Positions 1 to 7,074 of a stretch of 10,340 nucleotides of DNA are shown here, piece by piece. The notes under the pieces are model-generated. The model was not told the DNA's origin and made no database searches. It saw nothing but the letters and a program-made list of their open reading frames with translations. This DNA is from Pseudomonadota bacterium (GTDB taxonomy: Bacteria; Pseudomonadota; Alphaproteobacteria; Rhizobiales; Beijerinckiaceae). The stretch spans positions 1-10,340 of the forward strand of contig JAEWKP010000291.1 of assembly GCA_023393655.1 (NCBI GenBank), in the 5' to 3' direction. The position numbers were made by a program, and so were the translations under genes. The stretch's first letter is position 1. Every line of letters starts with the position of its first letter.

Positions 1-1082
1 TCACCGGCACCAACGGCAAGTCGACGACGACCGCCCTGATCGCACATGTGCTCAAGGAAGCCGGCCGCGACGTGCAGATGGGCGGCAATATCGGCACTGC
101 CGTGCTGGCGCTGGAGCCGCCGGCCGCGAACCGCATCCATGTCATCGAGTGTTCGAGCTACCAGATCGACCTCGCGCCCTCGCTTGCGCCGACCGTCGGC
201 ATCCAGATGAACCTGACGCCGGACCATCTCGACCGGCACGGCTCGCTGGAGAACTATGCGGGGATCAAGGAGCGGCTGGTCGCGGCGGCGGATATCGCGG
301 TCGTCGGCGTCGATGACGAGGCGTCCAAGCAGATGGCGCGCCGTCGCGCTGCCGGTGGCCGCCGGCTGGTGAGGATCAGCGGCGAGCAGCCGCTCGACGA
401 GGGCGTCTTCGCCGGCGTCACCGCCAATCAGGGCCGGCTCGACACGCGCATCGTCGAGGTCAAGGACGGCAAGCCACGCGTCGTTGCCAATCTTGCCGGC
501 ATCGGCTCCCTGCGTGGCTCGCATAATGCGCAGAATGCGGCCGCTGCCTTCGCCGCCTGCTCGGCGTTGGGCCTCATGGCCGACGAAATCGCCGAGGGCT
601 TCAGGACCTATCCGGGTCTGGCGCATCGGATGGAGGAGCTCGGCCGGATCGGCCGTGTCGTCTTCATCAATGATTCCAAGGCGACCAATGCGGATTCGAC
701 TGAGAAGGCGCTGACCTCCTTCCACGGCATCTTCTGGATCCTCGGCGGCAAGGCCAAGGAAGGCGGCATCGAGTCGCTGCGCCGCTACTTCCCGAACATC
801 GCCCGCGCCTACCTGATCGGGGCGGCGAGCGATCTCTTCGCCGCGACCTTCGACGATGACGGGCGCGTCGGCTACGAGCGCAGCGTGACGCTCGACAAGG
901 CCGTGGCGGATGCCGCGCGCGATGCGCTGGCAGCGAAAGGCGAGGGCGAGATCGCAGTGCTGCTCTCGCCGGCCTGCGCCTCCTTCGACCAGTTCCCGAA
1001 TTTCGAGGTCAGGGGCGATGCCTTCCGCAAGCTCGTCGTAGGCCTGCCGGGCTTCGAGCCGTTCGGCAAGACGAAGCCGTGA
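1..1082 (+). CDS. murD: MurD, UDP-N-acetylmuramoyl-L-alanine:D-glutamate ligase (5'-truncated by window edge)
   Basis: This cytoplasmic ATP-dependent ligase adds D-glutamate to UDP-MurNAc-L-Ala, the second amino acid of the peptidoglycan stem peptide. The reading frame is already open at the first base (codons in phase with position 3) and begins in the Mur ligase P-loop, TGTNGKSTTTA. The UDP-binding N-terminal domain, roughly the first 110 residues, therefore lies upstream of the window. Further family signatures follow: GGNIG; ECSSYQ; the NLTPDHLDRHGS metal/ATP region; HNAQNAAAA at the central/C-terminal domain junction; the INDSKATN motif; LGGKAKEGG; and LSPACASFDQFPNFEVRGDAF near the C-terminus. 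The last two are typical of MurD and separate it from MurC, MurE and MurF. The stop is TGA at 1080-1082. In alphaproteobacterial dcw clusters murD normally runs straight into ftsW; here two minus-strand genes intervene. Function is certain; only the N-terminus is unseen. Confidence 0.97.
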   Translation, partial: TGTNGKSTTTALIAHVLKEAGRDVQMGGNIGTAVLALEPPAANRIHVIECSSYQIDLAPSLAPTVGIQMNLTPDHLDRHGSLENYAGIKERLVAAADIAVVGVDDEASKQMARRRAAGGRRLVRISGEQPLDEGVFAGVTANQGRLDTRIVEVKDGKPRVVANLAGIGSLRGSHNAQNAAAAFAACSALGLMADEIAEGFRTYPGLAHRMEELGRIGRVVFINDSKATNADSTEKALTSFHGIFWILGGKAKEGGIESLRRYFPNIARAYLIGAASDLFAATFDDDGRVGYERSVTLDKAVADAARDALAAKGEGEIAVLLSPACASFDQFPNFEVRGDAFRKLVVGLPGFEPFGKTKP

Positions 1083-1100
1083 TAGATCGCGGCGCTGCCG

Positions 1101-1916
1101 TCATTCCGGCACGCGGCCCGTGAGCCGGAAGAACAGGTTCGACGTCACCTGCACGGCAGGATCGGACAGGTGGCTCTCCAGCGCCGCCATCTCCTTTTCG
1201 AGATCGGCTCGCGCGATGAAGCCTCCCTCGACGAGCTTGTCACGGATGGTGTCGATGAGGCCGCGCGGGAACCAGCGGCGTTCATGGCCGGCGGGAAAGA
1301 CGTGGAGAATGGCGTCGACCTCGATGTCGATCACGCCTGCATCCCGAAAAAGCCGATGGATCTTCCGGCCGACCGACAGATCGATCCCCTGTACCTGCGC
1401 ATAGGCGGCGTAAGCCTCGATGAGGCGGCTCCAGGCCGGCAGGGGCGGATCGAGGCAGTGCGGAAGATAATCGGCCTCGAAGCTCGCGACCCAGCCGCCG
1501 GGCCGCACGAGGGAGACCAGTTCACGCACGATCCGCTCGGGCTCCGGCACATTGACCAGCAGCAGTCGCATATGGGCGCCGTCGAAGGCTGCCCGCGGCA
1601 GGCCGGTCTCATAGGCGTCGCCTTCGCGCAGCTCGACCTGGGGCAATCCGCGCTCGGCGATGAAATGCCGCGCCAACTCGACGAAATGGCTGCCGCGGTC
1701 GATGCCGAGGACCGATCCCGTCGGGCCGACATGCTCTGCCAGCAGATGCAGGACACCTCCCGGGCCGCAACCGAGATCGACGACGCGCTCCCCGCGCCTT
1801 ATGCCGATCCGATCGAGCTGTGCCTGGGAGTCAGGTGCGAGATTCAGGATCTGACGCTTGAGCCGATCGACTTCGGCCTCGGCCCGCCCAAGCAGATAGA
1901 TATCCGGCTTCGTCAT
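1101..1916 (-). CDS. Class I SAM-dependent methyltransferase, substrate unknown
   Basis: This is a predicted soluble 271-residue methyltransferase. Seen in the sequence: SAM motif I VVDLGCGPGG (about residues 45-54), the acidic residue that contacts the SAM ribose in VLGIDRG (about 69-75), the motif II region GDAYETGLPRAAFDGAHMR, and a post-motif RPGGW (about 138-142). These fit the broad Methyltransf_25/UbiE-like group. The C-terminal third has no motif I recognise, so no substrate can be assigned. The ATG at 1916 is preferred over the GTG one codon upstream (1919), because the GGAGG at 1921-1925 is only 1 nt from the GTG but 4 nt from the ATG. The gene converges on murD with an 18-nt gap and lies 126 nt downstream of the VOC gene on the same strand, so the two may be co-transcribed. 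It is not a known part of peptidoglycan synthesis and is probably a lineage-specific insertion into the cluster. Confidence 0.85.
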   Translation of the reverse strand: MTKPDIYLLGRAEAEVDRLKRQILNLAPDSQAQLDRIGIRRGERVVDLGCGPGGVLHLLAEHVGPTGSVLGIDRGSHFVELARHFIAERGLPQVELREGDAYETGLPRAAFDGAHMRLLLVNVPEPERIVRELVSLVRPGGWVASFEADYLPHCLDPPLPAWSRLIEAYAAYAQVQGIDLSVGRKIHRLFRDAGVIDIEVDAILHVFPAGHERRWFPRGLIDTIRDKLVEGGFIARADLEKEMAALESHLSDPAVQVTSNLFFRLTGRVPE

Positions 1917-1959
1917 CACGCCTCCACCTGGTCCGCCGGGCGCGTTTCCGACCCGGCTG

Positions 1960-1972
1960 AACCATTATGGTT
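1960..1972. promoter_or_regulatory. Perfect 13-bp palindrome upstream of the methyltransferase gene
   Basis: AACCAT-T-ATGGTT is a perfect 6-1-6 palindrome lying 44 nt before the methyltransferase ATG. Read on the minus strand it contains CATAAT, a 5/6 match to a sigma70 -10 element, but I see no convincing -35 at 16-17 bp. It may be an operator or a palindromic -10 region for the methyltransferase gene. The binding protein is unknown and a chance occurrence is possible. Confidence 0.3.
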
Positions 1973-2042
1973 TCATGGCCTCGCTTCTTGCCGGCGCGGG
2001 GCCGCGTTCGATGGGCTCGAAAGCCGCTCCGGATGATCGGCC

Positions 2043-2522
2043 TCAGCCGCGCCGGGCGGCCTCGATCTTCGCGACGTCGATTTTCTGCATCGTCATCATC
2101 GCCGCGAAGGCGCGCCTGGACTCATCACCGCCGGCGGCGAGCGCTTCGCTGAGCACGCGCGGGGTGATCTGCCAGGACAGGCCCCATTTGTCCTTGCACC
2201 AGCCGCATTCGCTCTCTTGCCCGCCATTGCCGACAATGGCGTTCCAGTAGCGATCGGTCTCCGCCTGGTCCTCGGTGGCGATCTGGAAGGAGAAGGCCTC
2301 GCTGTGCTTGAACATCGGCCCGCCATTGAGGCCGAGGCAGGGGATGCCGAGGACCGTGAAGGTGACCGTCAGCACGTCGCCGGCCTTGCCCGAGGGAAAA
2401 TCGGTCGGGGCGCGGAAGACCTCGTTCACCGCGCTGTCGGGGAAGGTTTCGGCATAAAACCGGGCGGCAGCCTCGGCGTCCTTGTCGTACCACAGGCAGA
2501 TCGTGTTCTTGGCGATGGCCAT
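2043..2522 (-). CDS. VOC-fold protein, PhnB / 3-demethylubiquinone methyltransferase-like (PF06983) family
   Basis: This 159-residue protein belongs to the vicinal oxygen chelate superfamily, in the group often annotated as 'PhnB-like' or '3-demethylubiquinone-9 3-methyltransferase'. Those names are historical and do not establish an activity. Seen: the opening NTICLWYDKDAEAAARFYAETFPDS (shown here only as its start at residues 6-11 and end at 25-30), LNGGPMFKHSEAFSFQ (65-80), the CGWCKDKWGLSWQITP block (106-121), and the C-terminal MMTMQKIDVAKIEAA (142-156). All are typical of the family, and the length is normal. The frame stays open upstream to 2756, but the start at 2522 is favoured because GAAAGGA (2529-2535) sits about 6 nt before it and family homology begins there; the upstream extension is Arg-rich low-complexity translation. 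It reads away from ftsW and towards the methyltransferase gene. Its relation to cell wall synthesis, if any, is unknown. Confidence 0.88.
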   Translation of the reverse strand: MAIAKNTICLWYDKDAEAAARFYAETFPDSAVNEVFRAPTDFPSGKAGDVLTVTFTVLGIPCLGLNGGPMFKHSEAFSFQIATEDQAETDRYWNAIVGNGGQESECGWCKDKWGLSWQITPRVLSEALAAGGDESRRAFAAMMTMQKIDVAKIEAARRG

Positions 2523-2826
2523 GATCAGTCCTTTCGCTGTCGAAACTGGTGCAGGCTGCAACTCCTCCCATGGGACGACAATGCGTGTCAGGAGCGGCCT
2601 TTGCATCTGACCGGCGGCATGAGACCGATTTGAGGCGCGCGGCCGATCGAACCGGACGAGCCTGCGTCGAAGAGGCGGCAAGATCCGGCGCGCCGCTGTG
2701 GATCGTGATGCGCTGAGCCCGCCGATCCTGCGCATCGGAATCAATCGGTTAACCATTCATTGACAGAGTGATTCGTCATGCAAGCGCGGCCTCGGTCGCG
2801 CGGAATTTGTCGATGGGATGCCCGTC
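2523..2826. other. Divergent intergenic region between the VOC gene and ftsW
   Basis: About 300 nt with no supported gene. The VOC-proximal two thirds (2536-2735) are G+C-rich and show only the VOC gene's ribosome binding site and short open frames that look like chance. The ftsW-proximal end is more A+T-rich and carries the CtrA-like box and GANTC sites listed separately. Because the upstream core gene murD is cut off by two opposing genes, the ftsW-murG-murC promoter must lie here. Confidence 0.6.
2738..2774 (+). promoter_or_regulatory. Candidate ftsW promoter region with CtrA-like box flanked by GANTC sites
   Basis: TTAACCATTCATTGAC at 2749-2764 reads as TTAA-N7-TTGAC, one mismatch from the CtrA consensus TTAA-N7-TTAAC, and it also contains the CtrA half-site TTAACCAT (2749-2756). 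The second half overlaps a perfect -35 hexamer, TTGACA, at 2760-2765, the arrangement seen in CtrA-activated Caulobacter promoters; I find no good -10 at the expected distance. GANTC sequences (the CcrM methylation site) lie on both sides, GAATC at 2738-2742 and GATTC at 2770-2774. The cluster sits 53-89 nt before the ftsW start. The match is seen; regulation by CtrA or CcrM/GcrA is inferred. Confidence 0.5.
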
Positions 2827-3951
2827 ATGGTCTCGCGCGCGGAACCTTCTCTCAGTGGCCGCTGGTGGTGGTCGATCGACCGCCTCATCCTGACCGCGCT
2901 CGTCGCCCTGATGGTCTCGGGCGTCGTACTGCTGATGGCGGGCGGGCCGCCGGTGGCCGAGCGGCTCGGGCTCTCGACCTTCCATTTCGTCAACCGGCAG
3001 GCTGCCTATCTCGTTGTCGCGATGGTCATCTTCCTCGGGGTGTCGTTGATGACGCCGCGCCAGGTGCGTCGCGCTGCGTTGCTGATCTATCTCGGCTCGC
3101 TCGTCATGGTGGTGGCGACGCTTTATTTCGGCGTCGAGGTGAAGGGTGCGAAACGCTGGCTGACGCTCGGGCCGCTGGGCTCCGTCCAGCCATCGGAGTT
3201 CCTCAAGCCCGCCTTCGTGGTGATGGCGGCCTGGGCCTTCGCCGAGGGCACGCGCCGGCCTGACCTGCCGGGCACGATCCTGGCGCTGCTGCTGCTGCCC
3301 TTCACCATCGTGCCGCTCGTGTTGCAGCCGGATTTCGGCCAGACCATGCTGGTCAGCCTGGTCTGGTGCGGGCTGTTCTTCGTCGCGGGCCTGCACTGGT
3401 TCTGGGTGATCGGGTTAGGGGGTGTCGGCGCCGCCGGCATCTTCGTCGCCTATGAGTTGGTGCCGCATGTCCGCGCCCGCATCGAGCGCTTCATGGACAA
3501 GGGCTCCGGCGACTCGTTCCAGGTCGACACGGCGCTGGAAAGCTTCGCGCAGGGCGGCTGGCTCGGGAAAGGACCGGGCGAGGGCACGGTGAAGCGCATC
3601 CTGCCCGACGCCCATACCGACTTCATCTTCGCGGTTACGGCCGAGGAATTCGGCATCGTCGTCTGCATGCTGCTGGTCGCGCTCTTCGCGGTCATCGTGA
3701 TCCGGGCGCTGTTCGTGGCGCAGAAGGCGGAGGACCCGTTCATCCGCCTTGCCGTCACCGGCCTTGCCCTGCTTTTCGGCATCCAGGCGGCGATCAACAT
3801 GATGGTCAACCTGCACATGATGCCGGCCAAGGGCATGACGCTGCCGTTCATCTCCTATGGCGGCTCCTCGCTGCTCTCGCTCGCGGTCGGGACGGGCTTC
3901 CTGCTGGCACTGACCCGGCGGCGGCCGCGCTCGACCGATTTCGGGCGCTGA
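2827..3951 (+). CDS. ftsW: FtsW, septal peptidoglycan glycosyltransferase (SEDS family)
   Basis: This is the integral inner-membrane SEDS polymerase that links lipid II into glycan strands at the division septum with its partner PBP3 (FtsI). With the start used here it has 374 residues and about ten hydrophobic segments, beginning near residue 19. Seen: KGAKRWL (106-112), QPSEFLKP (121-128), QPDFGQT (167-173), and the long periplasmic loop with GDSFQVDTALESFAQGGW (first residue 228) leading to DAHTDFIFAVTAEEFG. In that last motif D265 matches the essential SEDS aspartate. MTLPFISYGGSSLL (337-350) lies near the C-terminus. The ATG at 2827 is preferred: the product then begins MVSRAE, like rhizobial FtsW proteins, and GGGA at 2815-2818 lies 8 nt upstream. 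An in-frame ATG at 2818 has no visible ribosome binding site. It heads the tightly packed ftsW-murG-murC run. Confidence 0.96.
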   Translation: MVSRAEPSLSGRWWWSIDRLILTALVALMVSGVVLLMAGGPPVAERLGLSTFHFVNRQAAYLVVAMVIFLGVSLMTPRQVRRAALLIYLGSLVMVVATLYFGVEVKGAKRWLTLGPLGSVQPSEFLKPAFVVMAAWAFAEGTRRPDLPGTILALLLLPFTIVPLVLQPDFGQTMLVSLVWCGLFFVAGLHWFWVIGLGGVGAAGIFVAYELVPHVRARIERFMDKGSGDSFQVDTALESFAQGGWLGKGPGEGTVKRILPDAHTDFIFAVTAEEFGIVVCMLLVALFAVIVIRALFVAQKAEDPFIRLAVTGLALLFGIQAAINMMVNLHMMPAKGMTLPFISYGGSSLLSLAVGTGFLLALTRRRPRSTDFGR

Positions 3952-3955
3952 TCCG

Positions 3956-5059
3956 ATGACGACGGACAAGCTCGTCATGCTGGCGGCCGGAGGGACCGGC
4001 GGCCATCTCTTTCCGGCCGAGGCATTGAGCCACGCGCTGCACGCCAAGGGCATGCGCGTCGTGCTGATGACCGATACGCGCGCTGCCGAATACGCCGGGA
4101 GTTTCCCGGCCGAGGCTGTGCATGCGGTGCCGGCGGCGACCCCGTCCGGCCGCTCGCCGTTGCAGAAGGCGGCGGCTCTGTTCAACATCGCCAAGGGAAC
4201 TTTCGCGGCGCGCGGGATCATCAGGCAGGTCAAGCCGGCCGTCGTCGTCGGCTTCGGCGGCTACCCGACCGTGCCGCCGGTGCTCGGCGCCTCGCTGGCC
4301 GGGGTGCGCACCCTGATCCACGAGCAGAACGCCGTGATCGGCCGGGCCAATCGCTTCCTCGCCGGCCGTGCCGACGTGATCGCGACCGGCTTCGCCAAGG
4401 TCGGTGGGCTCACCGAGGCACAGCAGGCCAAGTGCCGCCATGTCGGCAACCCCGTGCGTCCCGCGGTGATCGCGGCCGCCGGCCACGATTATGACTGGCC
4501 GGGCGAAGGCAGGATCAGGCTGCTCGTCTTCGGCGGCAGCCAGGGCGCGCGCATCATGGCCGATGTCGTGCCGCCGGCGATCCAGCTCCTGACCGAGGCC
4601 GAGCGGGGACGCCTGACTATCGTGCAGCAGGCGCGGGCCGAGGACGATGAACGCGTGCGCGGCGTCTACGAGAAGCTTGGCGTCAAGGCGACGGTCGCTC
4701 CCTTCATCAAGGACATGCCGGCGCAGATGGCGGCGGCGCAGATCGTCATCGCCCGCGGCGGAGCCTCGACCGTGGCGGAGCTGACGGTGATCGGCCGGCC
4801 GGGCATTCTCGTGCCGCTTCCAGGCTCGCTCGATCAGGATCAGGCCGCCAATGCCGCCTTCCTCGAAGGGATGGGGGGCGCCATTCGCATCCTCCAGCCG
4901 GACTTCACGCCGCGCCATCTTGCCGCCGAATTGTCGAAGCTTATCGCGCAGCCCGCCCACTTGACGACGATGGCCGCAAACGCGAAGAGCGCCGGCATCC
5001 CCGATGCCGCCGACCGCCTGGCCGATCTCGTGATCGCCACGGCCAACCTCCCGCACTGA
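3956..5059 (+). CDS. murG: MurG, UDP-GlcNAc:lipid I N-acetylglucosaminyltransferase
   Basis: This GT-B fold enzyme sits on the cytoplasmic face of the membrane and transfers GlcNAc from UDP-GlcNAc to lipid I, giving lipid II, the substrate of FtsW. It has 367 residues, the normal length. Seen: the N-terminal glycine-rich GGTGGH (12-17), GFGGYPTVPPVLGA (99-112), IHEQNAVIGRANR (121-133), GNPVR (164-168), the second glycine-rich loop FGGSQGAR (192-199), and the UDP-GlcNAc-binding RGGASTVAEL (267-276) followed by PLPGSLDQDQAANA. The start lies 4 nt after the ftsW stop with no strong Shine-Dalgarno sequence, so translation is probably coupled to ftsW. murC follows after 15 nt. Nothing unusual was seen. 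Confidence 0.97.
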   Translation: MTTDKLVMLAAGGTGGHLFPAEALSHALHAKGMRVVLMTDTRAAEYAGSFPAEAVHAVPAATPSGRSPLQKAAALFNIAKGTFAARGIIRQVKPAVVVGFGGYPTVPPVLGASLAGVRTLIHEQNAVIGRANRFLAGRADVIATGFAKVGGLTEAQQAKCRHVGNPVRPAVIAAAGHDYDWPGEGRIRLLVFGGSQGARIMADVVPPAIQLLTEAERGRLTIVQQARAEDDERVRGVYEKLGVKATVAPFIKDMPAQMAAAQIVIARGGASTVAELTVIGRPGILVPLPGSLDQDQAANAAFLEGMGGAIRILQPDFTPRHLAAELSKLIAQPAHLTTMAANAKSAGIPDAADRLADLVIATANLPH

Positions 5060-5074
5060 CAGGATTCAAGACCC

Positions 5075-6481
<1,407 letters not shown>

Positions 6482-6490
6482 GCCTTGAAT

Positions 6491-6542
6491 CCTTCTCCCC
6501 TTGGGGGAGAAGGTGGCCCGGCGCAGCCGGGTCGGATGAGGG
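6491..6542 (+). repeat. REP-like double-hairpin repeat, copy 1
   Basis: A 52-nt element beginning 9 nt after the murC stop. It contains two perfect stem-loops: CCTTCTCCCC / GGGGAGAAGG around a TTG loop (6491-6513), and CCCGGC / GCCGGG around GCA (6517-6531). It then ends in the tail TCGGATGAGGG. Its reverse complement matches copy 3 at 50 of 52 positions. There is no T-tract after either hairpin, so it is not a standard intrinsic terminator, though RNA folding here could slow polymerase or stabilise the ftsW-murG-murC transcript end. Confidence 0.9.
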
Positions 6543-6569
6543 AAGACCGGGCGAGACGCTGCAAGGCTG

Positions 6570-6617
6570 CCCTCATCCGTCCGCTTCGCAGCCACCTTCT
6601 CCCCCAAGGGGAGAAGG
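6570..6617 (-). repeat. REP-like repeat, copy 2 (inverted relative to copy 1, partly degenerate)
   Basis: A 48-nt copy in the opposite orientation to copy 1, 27 nt away. The outer 10-bp hairpin is intact (CCTTCTCCCC at 6595-6604, CAA loop, GGGGAGAAGG at 6608-6617). The inner hairpin has lost about 4 nt and no longer pairs well. Copies 1 and 2 together (6491-6617) form a large inverted repeat resembling a bacterial interspersed mosaic element (BIME). The GAAGGAAG at 6613-6620, on its right edge, is the probable ribosome binding site of the DUF559 gene. Confidence 0.88.
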
Positions 6618-6629
6618 AAGAGCCGCTGG

Positions 6630-7064
6630 ATGAAAGGCACAGCCCTGCATCGCAAGAACTCATCCCGCAAGCGTGATCTCGCCCGGGGTCAGCGCGAGGA
6701 GCCGACGCGCGCTGAAGCCATGTTCTGGCAGGCGGTTCGCAACCGCCGCTTTGCAGGTCTGAAATTCAAGCGCCAGATGGCGATAGGACAGTTCATCGCG
6801 GATTTCTGTTGCTTCGAGAACAAGCTCATAGTCGAACTCGACGGCGAGCCACATGAAACCCTGGAGGCGCGTACCAGGGATGCAGTCCGGACGGCTTTCC
6901 TGAAAGGCGAAGGCTATCGGGTCTTGCGCTTTCCCAATGGACGCGTGCTAGGAAATCTCGAATTCGTCCTGCGTGAGATCGCAAGTGTTCTCGGTCTCGC
7001 CGGACTTCCCTCATCCGACCCGGCTTCGCCGGGCCACCTTCTCCCCCGAGGGGAGAAGGAGTAA
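6630..7064 (+). CDS. DUF559 domain protein, predicted Vsr-like nuclease fold
   Basis: A 144-residue protein of the DUF559 family, whose fold is related to Vsr/very-short-patch-repair endonucleases and the PD-(D/E)XK group; the substrate is unknown. Seen: the helical start EPTRAEAMFWQAVRNRR (24-40), AGLKFKRQMAIGQFIADF (42-59), the candidate catalytic set D58, E69 and D71 in the IVELDG block, H75, and RVLRFPN (97-103). The last 17 or so residues (SSDPASPGHLLPRGEKE) are encoded by repeat copy 3, so the gene reads through the repeat into a TAA at 7062-7064. The ATG has GAAGGAAG about 9 nt upstream, donated by repeat copy 2. Codons such as ATA and the lower G+C than neighbours suggest acquisition. 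It sits between murC and murB, where the cluster is normally continuous, and is best read as cargo or mobiliser of the flanking repeats, not as a cell wall gene. It could also be a solitary repair nuclease. Confidence 0.85.
   Translation: MKGTALHRKNSSRKRDLARGQREEPTRAEAMFWQAVRNRRFAGLKFKRQMAIGQFIADFCCFENKLIVELDGEPHETLEARTRDAVRTAFLKGEGYRVLRFPNGRVLGNLEFVLREIASVLGLAGLPSSDPASPGHLLPRGEKE
7008..7059 (-). repeat. REP-like double-hairpin repeat, copy 3
   Basis: A 52-nt copy in the same orientation as copy 2, with both hairpins intact: CCCGGC / GCCGGG around TTC, and CCTTCTCCCC / GGGGAGAAGG around CGA. It differs from the reverse complement of copy 1 at only two positions, both in the hairpin loops. 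It overlaps the 3' end of the DUF559 gene. Its right edge plus the next two bases give AAGGAG (7056-7061 region), the only Shine-Dalgarno-like sequence before murB. Confidence 0.9.
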
Positions 7065-7074
7065 GCGCCGAGCC

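Noticed and set aside
1170..2036. 288-codon plus-strand frame opposite the methyltransferase gene
   Set aside because: The minus strand encodes a clear SAM methyltransferase with motif I. The plus-strand translation has no recognisable domain.
2523..2756. 78-residue N-terminal extension of the VOC protein
   Set aside because: The extension is Arg-rich and unlike the family, would overlap the ftsW promoter region, and a good ribosome binding site precedes the ATG at 2522.
3848..5056. 402-codon minus-strand frame opposite murG
   Set aside because: It is an antisense shadow of MurG, with composition typical of frame artefacts and no ribosome binding site.
6491..6513. Rho-independent terminator after murC
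   Set aside because: The hairpin is strong but is not followed by a T-run, and the same sequence recurs as part of a dispersed repeat. It is treated as a repeat.
6491..7059. CRISPR array or classical insertion sequence
   Set aside because: The repeats are few, in mixed orientation and not regularly spaced. There is no transposase gene, and no target-site duplication was identified.
6973..7074. Upstream GTG start for murB
   Set aside because: The extra residues are just translation of repeat copy 3 and the end of the DUF559 gene. MurB homology begins at the ATG at 7075.
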